64,000 nt of DNA from Aquimarina sp040786285 (lineage in GTDB: Bacteria; Bacteroidota; Bacteroidia; Flavobacteriales; Flavobacteriaceae). Positions 53,555-62,183 of this stretch are shown here, piece after piece. The stretch covers positions 1,488,001 through 1,552,000 of the forward strand of contig NZ_JBFMKQ010000001.1 of NCBI RefSeq assembly GCF_040786285.1, given 5' to 3'. The position numbers and the translations under genes are program-made. The stretch's first letter is position 1, and each line of letters opens with the position of its first letter. Under the pieces are notes generated by a model. The model was given only the letters and a program-made list of their open reading frames with translations, made no database searches and was not told the DNA's origin.

Positions 53555-54406
53555 ATGAATTTTCATTTTACAAGTCAATTAGAAGAAAGTATTTTTAATT
53601 TAACTGATTTTAATTGTGCTTCCTCTCAAAAATTACTAAAAAAAGACAATCTATATAAAATTATTTGGGCAAAAGATAATGATGTTCTAATAGTTGTTGA
53701 TGGCTATAAAATCGAACTTAAGCATAATCAGGTTATCTTTTGTACACCACTCAATATTCTCGAAATTGAGATAGGCCAAAGAGGTATTATGTCTTTCGTT
53801 TTTAATAGAGAGTTTTATTGTGTTAGAGATCACGATAAAGAAGTTTCATGTAATGGTTTTTTGTTTTTTGGGTCTTCTTTACCTCCAGTTGTTTCTTTAG
53901 ATAAAAAAGAACAAGAAAGTTTTAAAATGCTATATTATTTTTTTAGAGAAGAGTTTGAAATAAGGGATCATATTCAAGGAGAGATGTTACGAGTACTGCT
54001 CAAGAGGTTGTTAATAAAATCTACTAGATTGATTAGGAAAAACATACCGCAACCAACACTAGAAAATGAGAAGATGGATATCATAAGAAACTTCAATATT
54101 TTAGTAGAAAAACACTTTAAAGAAAAACATCTCGTGTCTGATTATGCTTATATGCTTAATAAAACACCAAAAACTCTTTCTAATTTATTTAAAAAATATA
54201 GTGATAAAACGGCTCTTACATTTATTAATGAACGTATCCTCTTAGAAGCCAAACGTCTCTTGTTATTTTCGGATAAAACTTCTACAGAAATAGCTTATGA
54301 ATTGGGATATAAGGAACCAGCGCATTTTTCTAAGTTTTTTAAAAATCAAGTAGGATCCAGTCCAATCGAATTTAAAAAATCAAGCCTTCAAAGGAAGTAT
54401 GGGTAG
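53555..54406 (+). CDS. AraC family transcriptional regulator
   Basis: A 283-residue AraC regulator. The N-terminal part resembles a cupin-like sensing domain (GYKIELKHNQVIFCTPLNIL). The C-terminal HTH domain is clear: LVSDYAYMLNKTPKTLSNLF and STEIAYELGYKEPAHFSKFF, then GSSPIEF. It is followed after 85 bp by a second AraC gene and then by the P460 cytochrome genes. It probably senses a small molecule and controls that group; the ligand is unknown. Confidence 0.87.
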   Translation: MNFHFTSQLEESIFNLTDFNCASSQKLLKKDNLYKIIWAKDNDVLIVVDGYKIELKHNQVIFCTPLNILEIEIGQRGIMSFVFNREFYCVRDHDKEVSCNGFLFFGSSLPPVVSLDKKEQESFKMLYYFFREEFEIRDHIQGEMLRVLLKRLLIKSTRLIRKNIPQPTLENEKMDIIRNFNILVEKHFKEKHLVSDYAYMLNKTPKTLSNLFKKYSDKTALTFINERILLEAKRLLLFSDKTSTEIAYELGYKEPAHFSKFFKNQVGSSPIEFKKSSLQRKYG

Positions 54407-54491
54407 AATATACAAACAAAACAGAACAATCTACATTTCCTAAATAAGGCACCTCGGCTAAGTTTACATCGCAAATCAATAACGATGTACC

Positions 54492-55304
54492 ATGCTAACT
54501 AACTCAACATCTAATTGGAATAAATATCAAAGAATAAACCTTCACATATATAAGGATACTCCTGTAACTATATCATTTGATGAATTATATAGTATTGTTT
54601 GGATTGAGCATTATGGAGATATAGTTGTCAATTTTGAGCATAAAAAACTCAACGGTCATTATCTGATGTTTCTTTGCCCAGAGGAAATTCTGGAAATTCA
54701 TGAGTATACTGTATGTAAGGTGGTTACAGTGCCAAATGATTTTGACATAGTGGAAAGTAGTGATTTTATTCACACTTTTGGGAATGTAAGGAACTGTTTT
54801 GAGCTAAATGAAGTTACATTTCAAAAAATCAGGGAATTATATGCAGAATTAGCGCAAGTAACAGATCGTAATAACAACTCAGATAAACTCCCGAAAATAC
54901 TATCAGAGATTTCGAGCTTGTGTCCAGTTCTAACAGGTAACCCAAATGATCATAATTTAATGCTTGTTTATAGTTTCATAAGCCTGGTACATAAGTATTA
55001 TAAGATGTATCATGAAATGTCTTTTTATTCAAAAAACCTGACTACCACACCTAAATATATTTCAGAGAAATTTCATGGGCTTGGCATTATGCCTCCTCAT
55101 GAATTTATTAAAAACAGGATACTCATAGAGGTTAAGCGCCAACTTTTATATACAGATAAAACAGCTAAAACGATTTGTTTTGATGTAGGCTTTAATGACC
55201 CGGCTTACTTCGCACGATTCTTTAAAAAAAACACCGGAATGACTTCCAGAGAATATAGAGAATTCAATAAAAGAGTGTGTGAGAAAAAGAAAAATGTCCA
55301 ATAA
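54492..55304 (+). CDS. AraC family transcriptional regulator, second of the pair
   Basis: A 270-residue AraC-type protein. The sensing half is divergent from its upstream neighbour. The HTH half keeps MSFYSKNLTTTPKYISEKF and KTICFDVGFNDPAYFARFFK with the NTGMTSREYRE end. The gene is 31 bp upstream of a small NTF2-like gene and probably belongs to the same transcript as the P460 genes. Two adjacent AraC genes of the same layout suggest duplication followed by divergence of the ligand domain. Confidence 0.87.
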   Translation: MLTNSTSNWNKYQRINLHIYKDTPVTISFDELYSIVWIEHYGDIVVNFEHKKLNGHYLMFLCPEEILEIHEYTVCKVVTVPNDFDIVESSDFIHTFGNVRNCFELNEVTFQKIRELYAELAQVTDRNNNSDKLPKILSEISSLCPVLTGNPNDHNLMLVYSFISLVHKYYKMYHEMSFYSKNLTTTPKYISEKFHGLGIMPPHEFIKNRILIEVKRQLLYTDKTAKTICFDVGFNDPAYFARFFKKNTGMTSREYREFNKRVCEKKKNVQ

Positions 55305-55335
55305 AATTGTTAAAGCAATAGATAATTTTGAGTAA

Positions 55336-55683
55336 ATGTCACAAAATATAGTAAATCATTTTCTTTCATTGTTATTATCCAGAAACATTCATGATCTGGT
55401 GGCTAAATATTATGATGAGAGTGTAGAGGTGATTTTAAATAAAAGTATAAAAACCAATAAAAAGATAATAGGGATGAATATGCTTTTACAGACGTTGAAT
55501 TATATGCAGATTTTGCAATTCAAGATTGTTGATGTTAAATATTCAGAAGATAGGTTGTCTTATAATATTTTTTTAGTCACCAAAAACAAAAATAACATAA
55601 TCGATTTTAGTAAACATCATATTGTGAATACATGGAAAAACGACCTAATATATAGGCACAATCATATAATAACTAATCACTAA
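55336..55683 (+). CDS. small SnoaL/NTF2-like protein, tentative
   Basis: A 115-residue protein starting MSQNIVNHFLSLLLSRNIHD. The helix-rich start followed by strands (VEVILNKSIKTNKKIIGMN, LQFKIVDVKYSEDRLSYNIF) fits the NTF2-like fold, but identity is weak. There is no signal peptide. It is 18 bp upstream of the P460 lipoprotein gene and downstream of the AraC pair, so it is probably part of that operon. I treat the fold as a guess and the gene as likely real. Confidence 0.65.
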   Translation: MSQNIVNHFLSLLLSRNIHDLVAKYYDESVEVILNKSIKTNKKIIGMNMLLQTLNYMQILQFKIVDVKYSEDRLSYNIFLVTKNKNNIIDFSKHHIVNTWKNDLIYRHNHIITNH

Positions 55684-55701
55684 CATAACTAAATCTAGAA
55701 A

Positions 55702-56805
55702 ATGAAATACAAATTTATCTTAGTACTATCATGCATAGTTATTGTCACTCTCTCCTCGTGCAATAATGAGGATAAAGGATATGAGAATGCAACTTTTTTT
55801 ACCATTAAAGGAGGTGAGCTTGTTCGGCCGACAAACTATAGAAGTTGGATTTATGTAGGAACACCAACAACACCTAATGATATGAATAATGGAAAGGCTG
55901 CTTTTCCGGAATTTCATAATGTGTACATAGACCCTGTAAGCTATAAATACTGGAAAAAAAATGGAACGTGGAGAGAAGGGACAATCTTGGTAAAAGAATT
56001 AGTAAGTGTAGGAACCAAAGCTGCCGTTAGTGGGAGCGGGTATTTTATGGGAAAATTTATAGGACTTGAAGCTACGATTAAGAGCAGCGAGCATTTCCCG
56101 GATGAACCAGGTAATTGGGCCTATTATAGTTTTTCTAATCCAGAAGGAGGAGATTTAAAAGACAAAGCTACAGCGTTTAAAACTAATCAGTGTAATGGAT
56201 GTCATGCAGCCAGTGCAAAGGATGATTTCGTTTTTACACAGCATTACCCTGTATTACGAGCAGCCAAAGGAGTTGGTTTAGAAACTCCTGAGAATAGTTC
56301 AAAACGTAATAAGCCCGTCGTGAAAGAAGTCAGTCAGTGGGACCCAACAGCTCCTACTCCAGAAAATTTAGATATCGGAATTCCTTTAGATAAAGAAGGT
56401 CTTTTTGAGTATTTATCTTCAAAAAAATATCAAGAATTTAAAACTCAGGAGAAAGAGAAACATTCATCATTAGGACCACATACACAAATTGGACTTCCTG
56501 TTAAAGTATATATGAATGATGCGATAGCAAGTTCTTTAGCACAAAATAAAGATGAACATCCTATGGGTGCTGTCATTGTAAAAGAAATGTTTGATGCCAA
56601 AGGGGTACTTTCGGGATGGGCCGTTATGGCAAAAACGCAAGAAGGTACAGAAGACGGCAAAGGCTGGTTCTGGTATGAAGTTACCAGTACTAAAGATCCT
56701 AATGCAATTGCAGCGATGGGAAATGGAGTTGTAGGCTGTATAAGCTGTCATAATATTGGCGGGAACAAAGATATGGTGAGAACAGCTTTTCCTTTTCAGA
56801 ACTAA
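55702..56805 (+). CDS. two-domain cytochrome P460-like lipoprotein
   Basis: A 367-residue lipoprotein (lipobox VTLSSC). Residues about 30-190 are a cytochrome P460 domain: SWIYVGTPTTPNDMN, GTILVKELV, GNWAYYSF and haem site CNGCHAASAKDDFVFT. The C-terminal part repeats the pattern (GAVIVKEMFDAKG, GWAVMAKTQ, GWFWYEV, CISCHNIGGNKDMVRTAF), so this looks like two P460-type domains in one chain, with two CxxCH sites. P460 cytochromes oxidise hydroxylamine and can handle NO. Encoded just upstream of a one-domain paralogue. Confidence 0.87.
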   Translation: MKYKFILVLSCIVIVTLSSCNNEDKGYENATFFTIKGGELVRPTNYRSWIYVGTPTTPNDMNNGKAAFPEFHNVYIDPVSYKYWKKNGTWREGTILVKELVSVGTKAAVSGSGYFMGKFIGLEATIKSSEHFPDEPGNWAYYSFSNPEGGDLKDKATAFKTNQCNGCHAASAKDDFVFTQHYPVLRAAKGVGLETPENSSKRNKPVVKEVSQWDPTAPTPENLDIGIPLDKEGLFEYLSSKKYQEFKTQEKEKHSSLGPHTQIGLPVKVYMNDAIASSLAQNKDEHPMGAVIVKEMFDAKGVLSGWAVMAKTQEGTEDGKGWFWYEVTSTKDPNAIAAMGNGVVGCISCHNIGGNKDMVRTAFPFQN

Positions 56806-56831
56806 ATAACTAACTATAAAATATACTAAAA

Positions 56832-57437
56832 ATGAAACGTAACTTTTTTTTAATACTCATAGCAATAAGTGTTTTGTCCTCCTGTAATACTGGGGATCAA
56901 GGGTATGGAAACGCTACATTTTTCACCATTAGTGGAGGAGAACTTGTACGTCCAACAGATTATAGAAGTTGGGTGTATGTAGGTACTCCCTTAACACCTA
57001 ATGATATGAACAACGGAAAAGCAGCCTTCCCAGAATTTCATAATGTGTATATCGATCCAGTAAGTTATGATTACTGGAAAGAGCACGGAACGTGGAGAGA
57101 TGGAACCATCTTGGTTAAGGAACTTGTAAGCGTAGGTACAAAAGCTGCTGTTAGCGGTAATGGCTATTTTATGGGAGAATTCATAGGATTAGAAGCTACT
57201 ATTAAAAGTAGCGAACATTTTGCTAATGAACCAGGTAATTGGGCATACTATAGCTTTACCAACCCTAAAGGAGAGAATCTAAAAGATAAAGCAATACCTT
57301 TTAAAACTAAGGATTGTAATGCGTGCCATGCTGCTAGTGCGAAAGATGATTTTGTGTTTACACAACATTACCCTGTATTAGTAGCAGCAAAAAATGCAGG
57401 AAAAGTGGTGGTTCCAGAAAATTCTGCGAAACGCTAA
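56832..57437 (+). CDS. cytochrome P460-like lipoprotein, single domain
   Basis: A 201-residue lipoprotein (lipobox VLSSC) nearly identical in pattern to the N-terminal half of the upstream gene: SWVYVGTPLTPNDMN, FPEFHNVYIDPVSYDYWKE, GTILVKELVSVGTKAAVSG, haem site CNACHAASAKDDFVFT. It stops at PENSAKR, just where the longer paralogue goes on with its second domain. It is a recent tandem duplicate, 26 bp downstream. It is likely a periplasm- or surface-facing haem enzyme acting on hydroxylamine or NO. A weak terminator follows. Confidence 0.9.
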   Translation: MKRNFFLILIAISVLSSCNTGDQGYGNATFFTISGGELVRPTDYRSWVYVGTPLTPNDMNNGKAAFPEFHNVYIDPVSYDYWKEHGTWRDGTILVKELVSVGTKAAVSGNGYFMGEFIGLEATIKSSEHFANEPGNWAYYSFTNPKGENLKDKAIPFKTKDCNACHAASAKDDFVFTQHYPVLVAAKNAGKVVVPENSAKR

Positions 57438-57452
57438 TCTAATGTTTGTTTT

Positions 57453-57484
57453 ACTGAATTATTATGATTATTCAGTGCTTTTTG
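57453..57484 (+). terminator. probable terminator after the P460 genes
   Basis: The stem ACTGAAT / ATTCAGT (57453-57459, 57470-57476), with the loop partly paired, is followed by a short T run. It lies 15 bp past the second P460 stop. Confidence 0.55.
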
Positions 57485-57579
57485 ATTTTAATAACGAACA
57501 TAAACTCATCTAATGACAACCCCTATGATTAATTTGTTGACATACTATTTTTTTAGGGGTTGTTTTATGCTAAAAAACC

Positions 57580-57882
57580 ATGAAAAAATTAAAACAACGA
57601 TGGAATATAAAGTCCAATTTTCAGTTGATCATGATACTTCTTGTATTTACGATAAATGGTTCTCTGTCAGTATTGATGGCAAAACCAATTCTAAAATATA
57701 TTGGAGTATCAAGCGATACTACAAACCCTTTTGTGTTCTGGACAGTACGTATTGGATTAATGTTTGTGCTATATCAAATTCTTTTGGTGGTTATTGGCAC
57801 ACTGTTAGGACAGCATAAATTCTTTTGGAATATGGAAAAGAAGATGCTTTCCAGAATTGGAATAATAAAATCAAATAGATGA
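57580..57882 (+). CDS. small membrane protein, DUF6787-like
   Basis: A 100-residue protein with two hydrophobic helices (FQLIMILLVFTINGSLSVLM and FWTVRIGLMFVLYQILLVVI) and a GQHKFFWNMEKKML end. The KLKQRWNIKSNFQLI start and GQxxFFW motif resemble the small flavobacterial DUF6787 family. Function is unknown. Its stop overlaps the next gene start by 4 bp (ATGA), so the two are coupled. A frame starting at 57513 in another register overlaps it and is rejected. Confidence 0.75.
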   Translation: MKKLKQRWNIKSNFQLIMILLVFTINGSLSVLMAKPILKYIGVSSDTTNPFVFWTVRIGLMFVLYQILLVVIGTLLGQHKFFWNMEKKMLSRIGIIKSNR

Positions 57883-58361
57883 TGAGAAGAATCTATATCT
57901 TAAAGAAATCTACCTCTTTTTTAATGATATGTTTCTTCTTTTTAATATTAAATACAAGAGCTCAAGAAAAAGAACCTGGATTAGAACTAGTAGTTTCAGG
58001 GTTGGTGATGTATACTCCAAAAGAAGAACTATTTGACCCATCTACAGAAATTCATTTGACGTATTGGACATCTCATCAATGGGCATTTGGAGTCGGATAT
58101 ACATTAATATTTGAAGAAGAAGATACTGTTGGACATGAAATAGCAGGATTAACCAGTTATAAACCAAGTCATTTTTTGACGGTTAATTTTGGACCAAGTT
58201 TTTCTATTCCTAATTCAGAAAAAGATCTTGAAGTAACTGGATATATTGAATCTGAGTTTAATTTTAAAATAGGAGAGTTTCATGCGGGACCATTAGTAGG
58301 AACACTTATTGGAGAAGAATTTAGATTTTTTTCGGGAATACATTTGGGATATGATTTCTAA
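57879..58361 (+). CDS. secreted small beta-barrel-like protein, unknown
   Basis: A 160-residue protein with signal peptide (MICFFFLILNTRAQ). The mature part alternates short strands rich in aromatic residues and Gly (HQWAFGVGYTLIFEEED, FLTVNFGPSFSIPN, FRFFSGIHLGYDF) and ends in a Phe, as do small outer membrane barrels. No named family is recognised. It overlaps the DUF6787-like gene by 4 bp, so both are made together. Confidence 0.7.
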   Translation: MMRRIYILKKSTSFLMICFFFLILNTRAQEKEPGLELVVSGLVMYTPKEELFDPSTEIHLTYWTSHQWAFGVGYTLIFEEEDTVGHEIAGLTSYKPSHFLTVNFGPSFSIPNSEKDLEVTGYIESEFNFKIGEFHAGPLVGTLIGEEFRFFSGIHLGYDF

Positions 58362-58465
58362 ATGTATAACAGTACAGTAATAGATGTTTTTAAAGCTTGG
58401 ATAATTAAAGGAAAAAATACAATTTCTAAGGTGTTATGTATATAGTCAAAAGGTAGTTGCTACCA

Positions 58466-58509
58466 TAACTTTGCATAAAATTTAAATCTAAACTAAAAGG
58501 AGATAAGTT
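58466..58509 (+). promoter_or_regulatory. -7 element and purine-rich ribosome site before msrB
   Basis: TAACTTTG (58466-58473) matches the TAnnTTTG consensus. AAAAGGAG at 58496-58503 lies 6 bp before the ATG and is a strong Shine-Dalgarno, which is unusual in this phylum. No good -33 TTTG is seen at the expected distance. Confidence 0.5.
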
Positions 58510-58968
58510 ATGATTACCTGGAAAGATGTAATTAGTTTTTCTGTAAATGGAAATCCAAAGCCCAGCAGAAGAGTAGAAAAAAGTGACAAAGAGTGGAGAG
58601 ATTTATTGACTCCAGAGCAATTTAGAATTACTCGGAACAAAGGAACAGAGTTGCCACATAGCGGAGCTTTGTGTAGTATTTTTGATAAAGGACATTATAG
58701 CTGTATTTGTTGTGATCAACCTTTGTTTGATTCTACTATTAAGTTTGGCTCTGGTAGTGGTTGGCCAAGTTTTACACAACCAATACAAACAAACGCTATT
58801 AAGTACAATAAGGATACATCATTTGGGATGACTAGAGTCGAAGTGTTGTGTAATACTTGTGATGCCCATTTAGGTCATGTATTCCCTGATGGACCGGAAC
58901 CTAGTGGGTTACGATATTGTATAAACTCTGTATCAATACAAATAGAAAGGATAAATGATGAACAATAA
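58510..58968 (+). CDS. msrB: peptide-methionine (R)-S-oxide reductase MsrB
   Basis: A 152-residue MsrB. The zinc-binding Cys pairs are CICCDQPLFD and CNTCDAHLGHVFPDGP, and the family stretch SGSGWPSFTQPI is clear. The C-terminal RYCINSVSI contains the catalytic Cys. It reduces the R form of methionine sulfoxide in proteins, using thioredoxin. It has no signal peptide, so it is cytoplasmic. The stop overlaps the msrA start by 14 bp, so the pair is translated together. Confidence 0.95.
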   Translation: MITWKDVISFSVNGNPKPSRRVEKSDKEWRDLLTPEQFRITRNKGTELPHSGALCSIFDKGHYSCICCDQPLFDSTIKFGSGSGWPSFTQPIQTNAIKYNKDTSFGMTRVEVLCNTCDAHLGHVFPDGPEPSGLRYCINSVSIQIERINDEQ

Positions 58969-59509
58969 AAAATTAGATATAGCAACATTAGGAGGTGGAT
59001 GTTTTTGGTGCATCGAGGCGGTTTTTCAAGAAATAGAAGGAGTAACAAAGGTTATTTCTGGGTATACTGGAGGAAATACCCCTGGAAAACCAACATATAG
59101 AGAAGTCTGTTCTGGTTTAACAGGACATGCAGAAGTAGTTCAGGTTACTTATGACCCAATGATAATTTCATATGAAGAGATACTTGTGATTTTTATGACT
59201 AATCATGATCCTACAACATTAAACCGTCAAGGTGCGGATCAAGGAACTCAATACCGTTCTGTGATTTATTATCATAACGAACAGCAAAAAGGGATTGCAG
59301 AGGTAGTAGTAAAAGAAATTGCTCCGTATTATGATGATCCTATAGTTACAGAGATAAGTCATCTGGATGTTTTTTATGAAGCTGAAAAAGAACATCAGGA
59401 ATATTATAGAAATAACCAGAGTCAAGGATATTGTAAAGTTGTGATTGCTCCAAAATTGTCAAAATTAAGAGGAATGCATGCAGATAAGTTAAAGAAAACA
59501 AGTGTTTAA
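58955..59509 (+). CDS. msrA: peptide-methionine (S)-S-oxide reductase MsrA
   Basis: A 184-residue MsrA with the catalytic GGGCFWCIEAVFQ and the later YTGGNTPGKPTYREVCSG, GHAEVVQVTYDP and HDPTTLNRQGADQGTQYRS stretches (known family order). It reduces the S form of methionine sulfoxide. There is no signal peptide. ATG 58955 or 58958 are both possible; either overlaps msrB. Placed beside NO/hydroxylamine haem proteins, it fits a local theme of oxidant repair, but Msr genes are common everywhere. Confidence 0.95.
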   Translation: MMNNKKLDIATLGGGCFWCIEAVFQEIEGVTKVISGYTGGNTPGKPTYREVCSGLTGHAEVVQVTYDPMIISYEEILVIFMTNHDPTTLNRQGADQGTQYRSVIYYHNEQQKGIAEVVVKEIAPYYDDPIVTEISHLDVFYEAEKEHQEYYRNNQSQGYCKVVIAPKLSKLRGMHADKLKKTSV

Positions 59510-59526
59510 TTATATAAAAAAATACC

Positions 59527-59841
59527 ATGAAAAATGCAATTTTATGCTTAGGAACAATACTATTATTTGGATTTACGACGAATACATCAGTAGCATCAAT
59601 TACTACTGAAGATGTAATAGTTACCAGAAATAAGATGACGACAGATATTGATGAATTAAACTGGATTATCCAGAAGAAATTGCAAAAAGCTGAACAGTTA
59701 GAGGCTCAGGCAACTGTATTATTAGAAAAGGATGGTAACTCAGAAGAAGGTTTGAAATTTGTAAAACATGCTAAATTGCAACGCGCGATGACCTTAAAGT
59801 ATAGTGCGGCAATAGCTTGTAAAACTCGTTTCTTAGAATAG
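59527..59841 (+). CDS. small secreted helical protein, unknown
   Basis: A 104-residue protein with a signal peptide (LCLGTILLFGFTTNTSVAS) and a mature part that is strongly helical and charged (DIDELNWIIQKKLQKAEQLE ... EEGLKFVKHAKLQRAMTLKY). One Cys remains near the C-terminus. I do not recognise the family. It lies 17 bp after msrA and may be co-transcribed. A terminator follows at 59900. Confidence 0.7.
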   Translation: MKNAILCLGTILLFGFTTNTSVASITTEDVIVTRNKMTTDIDELNWIIQKKLQKAEQLEAQATVLLEKDGNSEEGLKFVKHAKLQRAMTLKYSAAIACKTRFLE

Positions 59842-59899
59842 GTATAGTTAAAATTAACCCTCTTTCTGAATGGTTTACTATCTAGGTTTTTTAACCTTG

Positions 59900-59938
59900 A
59901 AGCCTGTTTGTACATGGTACAGACAGGCTTTACTTTTT
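59900..59938 (+). terminator. terminator after the small helical protein gene
   Basis: A 14-bp stem with one mismatch, AAGCCTGTTTGTAC / GTACAGACAGGCTT, and a 3-nt loop is followed by a T-rich stretch. Confidence 0.8.
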
Positions 59939-59991
59939 ATTAAATTAAAAAAGATGGATTCGTAATTCAGAGCAATCTATAAGTAAACAAA

Positions 59992-60016
59992 AAACCCGAA
60001 CAATTTGTTCGGGTTT
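59992..60016 (-). terminator. terminator of the tRNA-Phe gene
   Basis: The stem AAACCCGAACAA / TTGTTCGGGTTT with a very short loop lies just past the 3' end of the minus-strand tRNA, with an A run on the plus strand giving the U tract. It has the same CCGAACA core as other terminators here. Confidence 0.85.
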
Positions 60017-60022
60017 TCAAGG

Positions 60023-60095
60023 TGGTGCCTCCAGGAATCGAACCAGGGACACAAGGATTTTCAGTCCTTTGCTCTACCAACTGAGCTAAGGCACC
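60023..60095 (-). tRNA. tRNA-Phe (anticodon GAA)
   Basis: A 73-nt tRNA on the minus strand. The acceptor GGTGCCT pairs with AGGCACC; the D-arm is TAGCTCAG; the anticodon loop reads CTGAAAA, giving anticodon GAA; the T-arm GGTTCGATTCC is canonical. The CCA end is not encoded (ACC then T). It stands alone, head-to-head with the coaX gene. Confidence 0.95.
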
Positions 60096-60167
60096 TTGCT
60101 GTAAGCGGATGCAAATATAGAACGCTTTTTTTAATGATCAAAAGAAAAAATTAAAAAAATCGTTTTG

Positions 60168-60175
60168 TACTTTTG
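60168..60175 (+). promoter_or_regulatory. -7 promoter element for coaX
   Basis: TACTTTTG matches the TAnnTTTG consensus and lies 18 bp before the coaX ATG at 60194, which supports that start over the longer frame beginning at 60173. No clear -33 TTTG is present. Confidence 0.5.
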
Positions 60176-60193
60176 CAGCTTATAAAGAAAGAC

Positions 60194-60925
60194 ATGAATC
60201 TTGTCATAGACGTAGGGAATACATATACGAAGATTGGGGTTTTTGATAAATCAAAAATTCTATATAAAAATAGTTTTCAACAGGTTGATTTTAAAGAGGT
60301 AATACAGAAGGTGAAAACAGAATATCCTTCAGTAACCGACGCTGTAATCTCTTCTGTTTCAAATTTACAAGAGGATACTATAGAACATATTAAAAACTCT
60401 TTTAATACACTCATTATTGATCATTTAGTTGCACTGCCCTTCAAAAATCTTTACGAGACTCCGCAAACACTTGGGATAGATAGATTGGCATTGGTTACCG
60501 CTGCTGTTAGTCAGTTTCCTGGAAAAGATACTCTTGTTATTGATGCAGGAACTTGTATTACATATGATTTTAAAAATAAAAAAGAAGAATACCTGGGCGG
60601 ATCTATAGCACCAGGAATTAAATTAAGATATCGTAGTCTAAATGATTTTACAGCAAAATTACCTTTGTTAGAGATAAAAGCACCTAAAAATCTTATTGGT
60701 AATAGTACAGAAGAAGCTATTCATTCTGGAGTAATACAAGGGATTTTACATGAAATAAATGGAGTAATTGAAGATTATTGCAACATTTATCCTGATTTAA
60801 CAGTTATTTTAACCGGAGGAGATGCACATTTTTTGTCTAAAAGATTAAAAAATAGCATATTTGCCACTTCCAATTTTTTATTGGAAGGTTTAAACCACAT
60901 TTTAGCTTTTAATAATAATAAATGA
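60194..60925 (+). CDS. coaX: type III pantothenate kinase CoaX
   Basis: A 243-residue type III pantothenate kinase, the first step of coenzyme A synthesis. Motifs: VIDVGNTYTKIGVF (phosphate 1), GIDRLALV, LVIDAGTCITYDF and VILTGGDAHFL of the ASKHA fold. ATG 60194 (MNLVIDVGN) is chosen because the family begins there and a -7 promoter element overlaps the earlier possible start at 60173. The stop overlaps the next gene by 4 bp (ATGA). It begins the conserved coaX-OMP-TPR-lptC operon. Confidence 0.95.
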   Translation: MNLVIDVGNTYTKIGVFDKSKILYKNSFQQVDFKEVIQKVKTEYPSVTDAVISSVSNLQEDTIEHIKNSFNTLIIDHLVALPFKNLYETPQTLGIDRLALVTAAVSQFPGKDTLVIDAGTCITYDFKNKKEEYLGGSIAPGIKLRYRSLNDFTAKLPLLEIKAPKNLIGNSTEEAIHSGVIQGILHEINGVIEDYCNIYPDLTVILTGGDAHFLSKRLKNSIFATSNFLLEGLNHILAFNNNK

Positions 60926-62166
60926 TAAAGAAGATTTTAGTAATCGTATTGGTAGTTGTTGCTACAACATCTAATGCTCAAGAAGGGACTTCCTCACCGT
61001 ATTCTTTTTATGGAATAGGAATTCAGAAGTTCAAAGGAACGGTAGAAAACAGGTCGATGGGAGGATTGAGTGTTTTAACTGATAGTATTCATTTAAATCT
61101 TCAAAACCCAGCATCTTTTGGAGAATTAAGGCTTACCGCATATACAGTAGGTGCAACGTACAACAATTATAAGATTAAGAATGCTAATGAATCGTCTTCT
61201 GGAGACAATGCTACGTTAGATTATTTAGCGGTTGGTATCCCTGCAGGTAAATTTGGATTTGGATTTGGAATTGTTCCCCTTACATCGGTTGGATATGAAC
61301 TTAATGATACTAGTGTTGCTGATGTAGAACGACAATTTACCGGTAAAGGAGGGTTAAATAAGGTTTTTTTAGCTGCAGGAGTTAAAGTTAACAAGAATCT
61401 AAGCGTAGGTGTAGATTTTAATTATAACTTTGGAAATATTGAAAATAAGGCTATATTGAGGAGGTCGAATGTGCAATTTGATACCAGAGAGATTACCAAC
61501 TCGGATTTGTCGGCATTTAGTCTATCGTTAGGAGTAGTGTATAAAACTATGCTAACAGAAAAATTAGAACTATCTGCTTCAATTGTATCAACACCATCAT
61601 TTGAATTAACATCAGAAAACACTAGAGAGCTTGCTACGGTAGTGATTAATGACAATGGTCAAGAAGGTGTTGTAGAACGACAGGATGTATTAGTTGAGGA
61701 TCAAGATATAGATCTACCTTCCGAATTTAAATTTGGAAGTGGGATTGGAGAAAACAAAAAATGGTTTGTTGGAGCAGAGTATGTATACATGGATTCGGGG
61801 AAATTTACAAACGCATTATTTAGCGAAGATAATATTGAGTATAAAAGTGCGTCAAAATTTAAATTAGGAGGGTACTATCTCCCTAAATATAATTCGCTAA
61901 CTAGCTATGTTAGTCGAATAGTTTATAGAGCAGGATTTAGATATGAAGAGACCGGTTTGCTTATCGATGGAAACTCTATTGATGAGTTTGGCATGTCTTT
62001 TGGAGTAGGACTACCTGTTGGTAGATTATTCTCTAATCTAAATATAGGTTTTGAATATGGACAGCGAGGGACAACGGATTTCGGATTGATTAAAGAAGAA
62101 TTTTTTAATGTCTCAATAGGTTTATCATTAAATGATAAATGGTTTAGAAAAATAAAATTTAATTAA
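60922..62166 (+). CDS. outer membrane beta-barrel protein, FadL/OmpP1-like
   Basis: A 414-residue outer membrane protein. Signal peptide LVIVLVVVATTSNAQ, then SPYSFYGIGIQKFKGTVENR, RSMGGLSVL and LNLQNPASFGELRL, the start pattern of FadL-like / PorV-like barrels in this phylum. The rest is strand after strand, ending SLNDKWFRKIKFN. Its transported substrate is not known. It overlaps coaX by 4 bp and is 17 bp from the TPR gene. The gene order is widely kept in Flavobacteriia, which suggests an envelope-assembly link. Confidence 0.87.
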   Translation: MIKKILVIVLVVVATTSNAQEGTSSPYSFYGIGIQKFKGTVENRSMGGLSVLTDSIHLNLQNPASFGELRLTAYTVGATYNNYKIKNANESSSGDNATLDYLAVGIPAGKFGFGFGIVPLTSVGYELNDTSVADVERQFTGKGGLNKVFLAAGVKVNKNLSVGVDFNYNFGNIENKAILRRSNVQFDTREITNSDLSAFSLSLGVVYKTMLTEKLELSASIVSTPSFELTSENTRELATVVINDNGQEGVVERQDVLVEDQDIDLPSEFKFGSGIGENKKWFVGAEYVYMDSGKFTNALFSEDNIEYKSASKFKLGGYYLPKYNSLTSYVSRIVYRAGFRYEETGLLIDGNSIDEFGMSFGVGLPVGRLFSNLNIGFEYGQRGTTDFGLIKEEFFNVSIGLSLNDKWFRKIKFN

Positions 62167-62183
62167 CTACAATAATTACAGCT

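Noticed and set aside
57513..57818. 101-codon open frame
   Set aside because: Overlaps the DUF6787-like gene in another register; the latter has sensible helices and coupling to the next gene.
52900..60000. Prophage or integrative element between the tRNA fragment and the intact tRNA
   Set aside because: No integrase, phage or conjugation genes were seen; only the duplicated end hints at past integration.
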